NCBI GenBank assembly: GCA_002298885.1
Contig: DBMK01000016.1
Coordinates: forward strand, 1 to 8,129
DNA: 8,129 nucleotides
Direction of reading: 5' to 3'
Source: Anaerolineaceae bacterium UBA700
Lineage (GTDB): Bacteria > Chloroflexota > Anaerolineae > Anaerolineales > Anaerolineaceae
A program made the position numbers and the translations under genes. The notes beneath the pieces are model-generated. The model searched no databases, was not told the DNA's origin, and saw only the letters and a program-made list of their open reading frames with translations. Positions 1 through 5,171 of the stretch are shown here, one piece after another; positions within the stretch are counted from its first letter, which is position 1, and each line of letters starts with the position of its first letter.

Positions 1-17
1 AGGGGGAGGAAGATTAA

Positions 18-53
18 AGGAGATTTTTGCCCACTTGTGGGCAAAAATCTCCT
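18..53. repeat. Perfect 17-base-arm hairpin before the glycosyltransferase gene
   Basis: Arms 18-34 and 37-53 are exact reverse complements, leaving two bases between them; in practice a stem of about 16 pairs with a CTTG loop. A TAA at 15-17 lies directly before it and could be the stop of a gene that ends outside the window. No U-run follows on the plus strand. On the minus strand the stem is followed by TTTAATCTT, a poor terminator tail. It may be a transcript-end or intergenic palindromic element, or a structure in the leader of the next gene. Confidence 0.6.
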
Positions 54-77
54 AAAACCGGCAAAAACCAAGTACCT

Positions 78-1202
78 ATGGATGAATATAAGATACTAAT
101 CCTCACAGCACCGAGCGGGCATTTGACGCAGGCCAGGGCGGTCAAGAGTTACCTGGAAGACATCCCGGACGTGCGCATCAAACTGCTGGACCTCGAAGGC
201 GGCCACGTCGTCTGGACGGGGTTCCGCTTCCTGTACCGTTATTTCCCTTTATTAATGAAGATCCCGTTCGAGTTCACCAAGATCCCGGTGGTGCTGCGCA
301 TGGTCAAGAGCGGCAACATCAAGCGGCTCAAACAGGTGCTGCCGGCGGTGCTGGAGGAGGAAGACCCCGACCTGGTGATCACGACCTACCACGGCTACAT
401 CGCCGAGCTGGACCAGATCAAGGGTGGCGCCCGCTTCCGCTTCGTCAACTCGATCACCGACCCGGTGCGGCCGCACCCGATCATTTTTTCGCAGGCGGCG
501 GACTACAACATCGGCTTCGACGAGGCGGTGTGCGAGATGGGACTTCGGCTGGGCGTGCCGCGCGAGAAGATCGTGGCGGCGGGCTGGTTCACGACCAAGT
601 CGTTTTTCGAGCCGCAGCCGGTGGATCGAATCCGACAGGAGCTGGGGCTGAAGGACAGGCTGACCCTGCTGGTGTGCGCGGGGAGTGAGGGTAATAACGC
701 CATCCTGGGGCTGGCGCCGGTGCTGCTCTTCACCCGGCACCCGCGGCCGTTCCAGGTGATCTTCGTCACCGGGCACAACCACGGGCTGGCGAACACGGTG
801 CGCAGCCTGTACCGGCTGGCGCGGCGCGTGAACCGGCGGGCGCCGCGCATCGTGATCCTGGAATACACGGACAAGATGCACGAGCTGATGGCCGTTTCGG
901 ACGCAGTGATCGGCAAGGCGGGGCCGAACGTGATCTTCGAAAGCGTCGCCCGGCGCAAGCCGTTCATCGCCATCACCCATTTCAACGGCAACGAGGACGG
1001 CAACCTGGCGATGATTGAGGAATACAACCTGGGGTGGGTCGCCGAAAACCCCTTTGCCGCCGGGCGGCTGGTGCGGGAGATCATCCAGGACCCGGAAATC
1101 CTGGTGAATAAACGGCGCGATCTGGACAAAATGGCCGACCGAGTTTACGAAAGCGGGCAATTCTTGCGCGAAAAAGTACTGGAATGGAAAAATCCCGAAT
1201 GA
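78..1202 (+). CDS. GT28 / MGDG-synthase-like glycosyltransferase
   Basis: This is a 374-residue GT-B fold glycosyltransferase resembling the MGDG synthase/MurG group, which moves a sugar from a nucleotide donor to a lipid acceptor at the inner face of the membrane. The N-terminal half opens with KILILTAPSGHLTQARA (glycine-rich loop with G14-H15), typical of the acceptor-binding domain. The C-terminal half carries the donor-binding signature DAVIGKAGPNVIFE (275-288, with E288) and GNEDGN (304-309), followed by a typical C-terminal helix. I chose ATG 78 because the TTG at 27 lies inside a perfect hairpin and adds 17 residues unlike the family. No clear Shine-Dalgarno sequence precedes ATG 78. 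The stop overlaps the next start in ATGA, so the two genes are translationally coupled. The partner acyltransferase supports a lipid acceptor such as diacylglycerol; donor sugar and acceptor cannot be read from sequence. No membrane span is seen, so peripheral membrane attachment is likely. Confidence 0.85.
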   Translation: MDEYKILILTAPSGHLTQARAVKSYLEDIPDVRIKLLDLEGGHVVWTGFRFLYRYFPLLMKIPFEFTKIPVVLRMVKSGNIKRLKQVLPAVLEEEDPDLVITTYHGYIAELDQIKGGARFRFVNSITDPVRPHPIIFSQAADYNIGFDEAVCEMGLRLGVPREKIVAAGWFTTKSFFEPQPVDRIRQELGLKDRLTLLVCAGSEGNNAILGLAPVLLFTRHPRPFQVIFVTGHNHGLANTVRSLYRLARRVNRRAPRIVILEYTDKMHELMAVSDAVIGKAGPNVIFESVARRKPFIAITHFNGNEDGNLAMIEEYNLGWVAENPFAAGRLVREIIQDPEILVNKRRDLDKMADRVYESGQFLREKVLEWKNPE

Positions 1203-2101
1203 CAGCCAACTCAATGACGTTTGCGGAGCAGGCCAGGGTGCTGCAGAACCGGATCACGGACGAGATCTTTTTTGCCCTGGGCCTGCCGCGGCAGGGAGTT
1301 GTGCGGCGGGCGCTGGGCGCCCTGTTCCGCAGACCGGCCGAGCGCTTTGGGCAGATCGCGGCCCGGTTCGAAAGCGAGGTGCGGCGGGCGGGCCTGGGGG
1401 CCGGAGCGTGCAGCGTGATGCGTGATTTCCGCCTGACGGCGGACGCCTGCGGCATCGAGCGCATCCCGCCGCGCGGGCCGGTTCTGATTCTCAGCAACCA
1501 TCCCGGGGCCTACGATTCGGTGGTGATCACCTCGTGCATCCCCAGGGCGGACCTGAAGCTGGTGGTGTCCGACGTGCCCTTCACGCGGGCGCTGGAGGCG
1601 GCCAGCGAGCACTTCATTTACGTTTCCACCGATACGCTGGAGCGGATGAACGCCCTGCGCCAGGCGGTGGAACACCTGAAGAACGGGGGCGCCATCCTGC
1701 TCTTCGCCAGCGGCGAGGTGGAGCCGGACCCGGCCTTCATGCGCGGCGCGGCCGAGACGATGCACACCTGGTCCAGATCGATCGAAGTGATGCTGCGCAA
1801 GGCACCCGAGACCCGCCTGCAGGTGGCGATCGCCAGCGGGGTGCTGCTGCCGCGCTTCGTCAACAGCCCGCTGACGCGCATCCGGCGCATGCCGTACCAC
1901 CGGCAGAAGATGGGCGAGCTGCTGCAGATCCTGCAGCAACTGCTGTTCCCGGAAAAGGTTGCGCCGATCGCGGTAAGGGTGTCGTTTGGAGAGGCGGCGG
2001 CGGTGGAAGAATTGGGGGAGAGGAATTTGATGCCGGCGGTGATTCAGAGGGCGCAGGGGGAGTTGGAAAGGCACAGGGAGATATTTGGCGAGTATGAATA
2101 G
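1199..2101 (+). CDS. PlsC-like lysophospholipid / glycerol-phosphate acyltransferase family protein
   Basis: This 300-residue protein belongs to the PlsC/LPLAT acyltransferase superfamily, which transfers a fatty acyl group to a lysolipid or related alcohol. The catalytic HX4D motif is clear: NHPGAYDS with H101 and D106. The motif usually written FPEGTRS appears as FASGEVEPD (169-177), a variant in which the Pro-Glu is replaced and an acid follows the Gly, so the acceptor may differ from lysophosphatidic acid. VLILSN before the HX4D motif fits the usual beta strand. The start is ATG 1199, overlapping the upstream stop as ATGA; ATG 1184 would add five residues inside the upstream gene and ATG 1214 would remove five. 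Tight coupling to the glycosyltransferase suggests both act on one glycolipid or on a shared lipid pool. I do not see a membrane helix strong enough to call. Confidence 0.82.
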   Translation: MTANSMTFAEQARVLQNRITDEIFFALGLPRQGVVRRALGALFRRPAERFGQIAARFESEVRRAGLGAGACSVMRDFRLTADACGIERIPPRGPVLILSNHPGAYDSVVITSCIPRADLKLVVSDVPFTRALEAASEHFIYVSTDTLERMNALRQAVEHLKNGGAILLFASGEVEPDPAFMRGAAETMHTWSRSIEVMLRKAPETRLQVAIASGVLLPRFVNSPLTRIRRMPYHRQKMGELLQILQQLLFPEKVAPIAVRVSFGEAAAVEELGERNLMPAVIQRAQGELERHREIFGEYE

Positions 2102-2274
2102 CTTCACCACACACCTGCCCTGGCGGGCGGTGCCAGGGGAGTCACTGAGGCACTGAGAAAAACAACACAGAGAAAGAAAACTTTATAAAACCAACACGTG
2201 GAGATAGTACAACGAAAAATCGGGGAGACTTCCGAAGTTTGTAAAACTTCGGAAGTCTAGCTGGTTCTGACTCC
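2102..2274. other. Intergenic gap between convergent genes, with repeat debris
   Basis: No gene is visible here. The gap holds three things: a short hairpin at 2118-2138 (arms CCCTGGC and GCCAGGG around a 7-base loop); a CACTGAG direct repeat at 2143-2149 and 2151-2157 running into an A-rich ACACAGAG stretch; and the perfect palindrome at 2226-2258, listed separately. The CACTGAG..CACAGAG wording resembles a short intergenic repeat seen in many environmental bacteria; that resemblance is from memory. No U-run follows the 2118-2138 hairpin on the plus strand, so it is only a weak terminator candidate for the acyltransferase gene. Confidence 0.5.
2226..2258 (-). terminator. Perfect 15-bp hairpin after the VOC gene (ACTTCCGAAGT family)
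   Basis: Arms 2226-2240 and 2244-2258 are exact reverse complements around a 3-base loop. The hairpin lies 17 bases past the stop of the minus-strand VOC gene. Read on the minus strand, the stem is followed after CCCCGA by a run of five T, so it is a plausible though imperfect intrinsic terminator for that gene. It lacks a T-run in the plus direction. The core CCGAAGTTT/AAACTTCGG recurs in the hairpin at 5128-5158. Confidence 0.55.
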
Positions 2275-2658
2275 TCAGGAATCCGCCGGCTGCCAGAGCT
2301 CTACCTTGTTTCCATCCGGGTCGATGAACCAGCCGAAATTGCCATATTCGCTTTTCTCGATATTGCCGACCAACTGAGCGCCGCCGGCGGCCACCTGGCT
2401 GAGGGCTTCCTCCAGGTTGTCGACGACCAGGTTGAACATGAATTCCTTGCTCGAGGGAGCGAAATAAGTGGTCTTGGAATCGAACATGCTCCAAACCGTG
2501 TAGCCGTTTTCGGGCATCGTTTCACGTTGGAAGATGGCGAAGGACATGCCCTGCTCATTCTGTGTCTCAATGCCCAAAGCCTGCGCATACCAGGCTTGCA
2601 GCCTGGCCGGATCTGGGGATTTGAAAAAGACGCCGCCAACACCAAGAGCTTTTGCCAT
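2275..2658 (-). CDS. VOC family (glyoxalase/bleomycin-resistance fold) protein
   Basis: This 127-residue protein shows the paired beta-alpha-beta-beta-beta modules of the vicinal oxygen chelate fold: GVGGVFFKSPDPARLQAWY at the N-terminus and FMFNLVVDNLEEALSQV in the second half, ending in YGNFGWFIDPDGNKVELWQP. The C-terminal Glu (E120) at a usual metal-ligand position is present, but the positions where glyoxalase I has His carry hydrophobic residues. True lactoylglutathione lyase activity is therefore doubtful; a detoxification or ligand-binding role is a guess from the family. The start is ATG at 2658 because an AGGAGG (2667-2672) sits 8 bases upstream; the longer reading frame to 2784 runs through its own promoter. 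It is transcribed alone and ends in a hairpin. Confidence 0.87.
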   Translation of the reverse strand: MAKALGVGGVFFKSPDPARLQAWYAQALGIETQNEQGMSFAIFQRETMPENGYTVWSMFDSKTTYFAPSSKEFMFNLVVDNLEEALSQVAAGGAQLVGNIEKSEYGNFGWFIDPDGNKVELWQPADS

Positions 2659-2666
2659 TTTGTATA

Positions 2667-2672
2667 CCTCCT
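2667..2672 (-). promoter_or_regulatory. Shine-Dalgarno AGGAGG of the VOC gene
   Basis: The minus strand reads AGGAGG, followed by 8 bases and then ATG at 2658. This strong site fixes the start and rules out the longer frame that begins at 2784. Confidence 0.85.
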
Positions 2673-2727
2673 GTTTATGGGTGAATAAAATATGTAAGGA
2701 GAAGCAAGATTGCAAAGAAAGAAAAGA

Positions 2728-2749
2728 AACAAGAACATTTGTTCTTGTT
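2728..2749. promoter_or_regulatory. Perfect palindromic operator candidate upstream of the VOC gene
   Basis: Arms AACAAGAACA (2728-2737) and TGTTCTTGTT (2740-2749) are exact reverse complements around TT. The palindrome begins 5 bases past the -10 box of the VOC promoter, so it covers the predicted transcription start, the classic position for a repressor. The inner GAAC-N4-GTTC matches the core of the Gram-positive LexA (DinR) box, but the flanking C/G of that box is absent. A TetR, MarR or other dimeric repressor is equally possible. No regulator gene is adjacent. Confidence 0.55.
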
Positions 2750-2754
2750 AAGAG

Positions 2755-2784
2755 ATTATATCGAACCGGTAGGGGGGTTGTCAA
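2755..2784 (-). promoter_or_regulatory. Consensus sigma-70-type promoter of the VOC gene
   Basis: On the minus strand a perfect TTGACA (2784-2779) and a perfect TATAAT (2760-2755) are separated by 18 bases. The predicted start is near 2748, inside the palindrome, giving a leader of about 90 bases. A full consensus match implies strong basal expression, which fits a need for repression. Confidence 0.75.
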
Positions 2785-2831
2785 GTGGGAAATTGAGCAG
2801 AATATGCGAGCGACTTTTAGCTTATCAATTC

Positions 2832-2953
2832 AGTCGTAGGTTGGGTTGAGGGGGCACGAACCTTGCCTACACTCATTACCATAAAATCCCCCTCAACCCA
2901 ACACATTTTTTGGTTAGGATCGTGGTTGTTGGATTTCGGGCGTGAGAAATAAT
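2832..2953. repeat. MITE/REP-like palindromic repeat, copy A (right end missing)
   Basis: The left end AGTCGTAGGTTGGGTTGA (2832-2849) is identical to that of copy B at 4714-4731. GTTGGGTTGAGGGGG (2840-2854) pairs exactly with CCCCCTCAACCCAAC (2888-2902). The segment 2903-2953 aligns with copy B from about 4786 to 4835 (shared ACATTTT, TTAGGAT, TTTCGGGCG, GAAATAATT). The outer right inverted repeat of copy B is not found, so this copy looks truncated or diverged. It lies between the divergent VOC and surface-protein genes. No transposase is encoded. Confidence 0.7.
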
Positions 2954-3086
2954 TACGAAAATGAAAACTTCAAACAGTAATTTTGGCATATACTTTAAGC
3001 AATCAAACAATTATTCGTTGTAAGAATTTTGCCGGATTGGTAATAATTTCCGAAATTACCATTTGTAATGATAAAGAGGGGGAAGC
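2954..3086 (+). promoter_or_regulatory. AT-rich leader of the surface-protein gene, with small palindrome and SD
   Basis: This AT-rich stretch should hold the promoter of the gene starting at 3087. A weak candidate is TTGTAA (3018-3023), a 17-base spacer and TAATAA (3041-3046). A 15-base palindrome TAATTTC-C-GAAATTA (3044-3058) overlaps that -10 region and could be an operator. A G-rich AGAGGGGG just before the GTG at 3087 serves as Shine-Dalgarno sequence. Confidence 0.35.
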
Positions 3087-4721
3087 GTGAAAAGGATTTT
3101 TATTCACCTGGCATTGGCCATCATCATTTGCAGCGGGTCGCTCATCTTGATCAACCAGCGGGGGAAAGCTGATATAGCCCCTCCTCCCATGCCTCCCGGC
3201 AGTGACTTCGGCCCGACCGTTTCTACCCAGGTTCGCATGCTGGAAGAACATGTGCAGATGGATATTTTCGATGCCCGGGATATCGATCCAAACGGGGATC
3301 TATTCCATCATTCAAAGCTCATTGCTCGGGTAAATGCTGACTTCCGCATGAAAAATACTGGCAAATCAGCAGAAAATCTTGAGGTTCGTTTCCCGTTGGG
3401 GACAAAATATCAAGATCAGTACAATCTTGATTATTTTGCTATTCCTGATTTTCAGGTTATGGTGGACAGCCACCAATCAATATATCGCAAGGAAGAAAAT
3501 TATCATGAAAACTCTTTTACCAACTCCAATTTTGATATCTGGGCTGTTTTCTCTGTAAATTTCCCGGTGGATAAGGAAGTAAATATCTCAGTTACATATT
3601 CTGTGGCCAGCAAATATATCCATGGTAATCCTTTGCATGCATTGGAATACATCTTCCATACTGGCTCGGGCTGGAAGGGGACGATTGGGAAAGCAGTGCT
3701 GGTGGTTAACCTACCCTATGCCAATAGCCAGGATAGCGTGATGGGAAAACCAGATGGCGGCAAGATCGATGGGAGCTCAATCACCTGGGTTTGGAATGAA
3801 TTCGAACCGACCGAAAAAGATGATTTTAAGATCGTTTTAGTTGAGCCAGAGGTCTGGGATATGGTGTTAGCTGGCAGACGAGATGTAGAACGAAATCCAA
3901 AGGATGGTGCGGCCTGGACATGGCTTGGAAGGTGGTATTCATTCCTTAGTACTTTTTATTACAATGGATTTGGACCCTATTTTTCAAGCCTCGCCGAAGT
4001 GGCCTTACATAAGGCAATCGAGGTCAGTCCTTACGACCGGAATCCATATCTTGAACTCTTTAACCTGTATTACCAACAAGATAAGCGCCGCGATCTAATT
4101 AGACAAAATGGCAATCATTCACTATCTGACCCTCCTGATTTAACCCAGGCTGAGTGCGATTTGCTTGCCTACGATCTCAACCAGGCTTTGCTTCGAACTG
4201 TTGAAAATCCAGATCCCGAGGATTATGATTTAATCCAGGCTAACTTCAATTATCAGTCTTTATCATGTCCCAATAAGCCAAACCTGACCATCAGGCGTGA
4301 AATTTTTCCAACCCTGACTGCATCGCCTCACCCAAGCCCAACATTCCCACCAACCAAAGATCCAATTTTGGTTCCGACACTAACCGCTTATCTTGCGACT
4401 CTATATACCTATATCACACCTATCCCTACTGAGACAATCGCTCCGACCCTTACCATCATTCCATCCGTAACTTTACCGCCAACCTATACACCACTGCCAA
4501 CAAAGACAATTAATGCAAGCCGCACATCCACCAAGGCTCGTACTCAAATGCCTCTTCTCACAATGTCTGCTTCGCCACAACCGACGGTTCAACCCTCCCT
4601 TTCACGGACAAACGGCCCAACCAATCCGGACAATCCGTGGCTTGGAGGGATAGGGATCCTTGTATTAATTTCCGTTGGGTTAGGCCTGATTTTCTGGCAA
4701 CGCCTTCAAGGAAAGTCGTAG
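3087..4721 (+). CDS. Exported, C-terminally anchored surface protein of unknown function (DIAPPP..TQVRM type)
   Basis: This 544-residue protein starts at GTG 3087 behind a G-rich ribosome site. Residues 1-28 form a signal peptide (MKRIF, hydrophobic core, cleavage probably near GKA). The mature N-terminus reads DIAPPPMPPGSD followed by STQVRMLEEHVQMDI. Residues 50-255 look beta-rich and contain paired YSV/FSVNFP strands; 265-335 resembles TPR-like helices (AAWTWLGRWY, AEVALHKAIEVSPYDRNPYLELFNLYYQ). From about 405 to 515 there is a Thr/Pro-rich spacer, then a single membrane span (518-537) and a short basic tail WQRLQGKS. The predicted topology is outside with a C-terminal anchor, like stalked surface proteins of Chloroflexota. 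I do not recognise a catalytic motif. Codons are clearly richer in A/T than in the neighbours, and repeats flank the gene on both sides, suggesting acquisition. The TAG stop (4719-4721) falls within repeat copy B, so the last codons may not be original. Confidence 0.85.
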   Translation: MKRIFIHLALAIIICSGSLILINQRGKADIAPPPMPPGSDFGPTVSTQVRMLEEHVQMDIFDARDIDPNGDLFHHSKLIARVNADFRMKNTGKSAENLEVRFPLGTKYQDQYNLDYFAIPDFQVMVDSHQSIYRKEENYHENSFTNSNFDIWAVFSVNFPVDKEVNISVTYSVASKYIHGNPLHALEYIFHTGSGWKGTIGKAVLVVNLPYANSQDSVMGKPDGGKIDGSSITWVWNEFEPTEKDDFKIVLVEPEVWDMVLAGRRDVERNPKDGAAWTWLGRWYSFLSTFYYNGFGPYFSSLAEVALHKAIEVSPYDRNPYLELFNLYYQQDKRRDLIRQNGNHSLSDPPDLTQAECDLLAYDLNQALLRTVENPDPEDYDLIQANFNYQSLSCPNKPNLTIRREIFPTLTASPHPSPTFPPTKDPILVPTLTAYLATLYTYITPIPTETIAPTLTIIPSVTLPPTYTPLPTKTINASRTSTKARTQMPLLTMSASPQPTVQPSLSRTNGPTNPDNPWLGGIGILVLISVGLGLIFWQRLQGKS

Positions 4722-4876
4722 GTTGGGTTGAAGGGGCGTGAGTGTTGGCCAAATCCAGGTATTTTGTTTCCCCCGAAACCCAATACATTTTGATTAGGAT
4801 TGGGGGTGTTGGGTTTCGGGCGAGGGAAATAATTTGGGTGCGGCAAGGCTGGCACCGCCCTCAACCCAACCTACGA
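4714..4876. repeat. MITE/REP-like palindromic repeat, copy B (complete, 16-bp terminal inverted repeats)
   Basis: TCGTAGGTTGGGTTGA (4716-4731) and TCAACCCAACCTACGA (4861-4876) are perfect 16-base terminal inverted repeats of a 161-base element. Inside is a second inverted pair, CCCGAAACCCAA (4772-4783) and TTGGGTTTCGGG (4809-4820), and a smaller GGTGC/GCACC hairpin near 4837-4856. It fills the whole gap between two convergent genes and overlaps the stop of the plus-strand gene. It encodes no transposase, so any movement would need one in trans. I see no clear target-site duplication. It may also act as a two-way terminator. Confidence 0.75.
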
Positions 4877-4886
4877 TTATGCCTTT

Positions 4887-5108
4887 TCAATCCGGGCTGG
4901 CGAAAGATAGCCCTCGGGCAGCGAGGGCGTTACGGAGCAGGCCAAGGGCCCTGGGGCCCATGCCGTGCAATTTGCGCAGGTCGGATTCGCGGGCGGCGGT
5001 CAATTGGTCCAGGCGGGTGTAGCCGGCGGAGAGGAGGGCGCGGATCGCCGGTTGGGCCAGGCCTTTGGGAAAGTCATAATCGGGGGAAACATTTTTCGGG
5101 ATTTTCAT
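4887..5108 (-). CDS. Small helix-hairpin-helix domain protein
   Basis: This 73-residue protein is made almost wholly of helix-hairpin-helix motifs, which bind the DNA backbone without sequence preference. GLAQPAIRALLSAGYTRLDQLTA forms a first helical pair, and LRKLHGMGPRALGLLRNAL carries the canonical hairpin GMGPRAL (49-55). It resembles the RNA polymerase alpha C-terminal-like and stand-alone HhH proteins common in Chloroflexota and Firmicutes; the exact role is unknown. I chose ATG 5108 because ATG 5132 lies inside the upstream hairpin and adds eight residues unlike the family. A perfect TATAAT ends six bases before ATG 5108, so the transcript may be leaderless, and no Shine-Dalgarno sequence is seen. 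The gene ends 10 bases from repeat copy B and is convergent with the surface-protein gene. Confidence 0.8.
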   Translation of the reverse strand: MKIPKNVSPDYDFPKGLAQPAIRALLSAGYTRLDQLTAARESDLRKLHGMGPRALGLLRNALAARGLSFASPD

Positions 5109-5114
5109 TTTGTT

Positions 5115-5120
5115 ATTATA
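5115..5120 (-). promoter_or_regulatory. -10 box (TATAAT) of the HhH gene, possible leaderless start
   Basis: The minus strand reads TATAAT, then AACAAA, then ATG. The A of the ATG would be the seventh base after the -10 box, the normal position of the transcription start. The -35 region would lie in the neighbouring hairpin and has no good match (TGAAAA at 18-base spacing), so the call rests on the -10 alone. Confidence 0.4.
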
Positions 5121-5127
5121 ACGAAAA

Positions 5128-5158
5128 GACATCCGAAGTTTTCAAAACTTCGGATGTC
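5128..5158 (-). terminator. Intrinsic terminator of the ferric-reductase operon (CATCCGAAGT family)
   Basis: Arms 5128-5142 and 5144-5158 are exact 15-base reverse complements around a single base. It begins 13 bases after the stop of the minus-strand ferric-reductase gene and, on that strand, is followed at once by TTTTCGTTAT. This is a good rho-independent terminator. The same core as the 2226-2258 hairpin is used, with one base pair swapped in a compensatory way. Confidence 0.75.
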
Positions 5159-5171
5159 ATAAGATCATTAT

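Noticed and set aside
252..1214. Long open frame of 320 residues on the minus strand
   Set aside because: It is antisense to the well-supported glycosyltransferase, is His/Arg/Pro-rich in the way GC-rich shadow frames are, and shows no family motif.
1211..2110. Open frame of 299 residues on the minus strand
   Set aside because: It lies fully antisense to the acyltransferase with its HX4D motif, has shadow-type composition and no ribosome site.
2659..2784. N-terminal extension of the VOC gene to 2784
   Set aside because: The extension is encoded by the promoter, the operator palindrome and the leader; AGGAGG places the start at 2658.
2832..4876. CRISPR array or composite transposon
   Set aside because: Only two long, diverged repeats are present with no regular spacers, and no transposase is encoded between or beside them.
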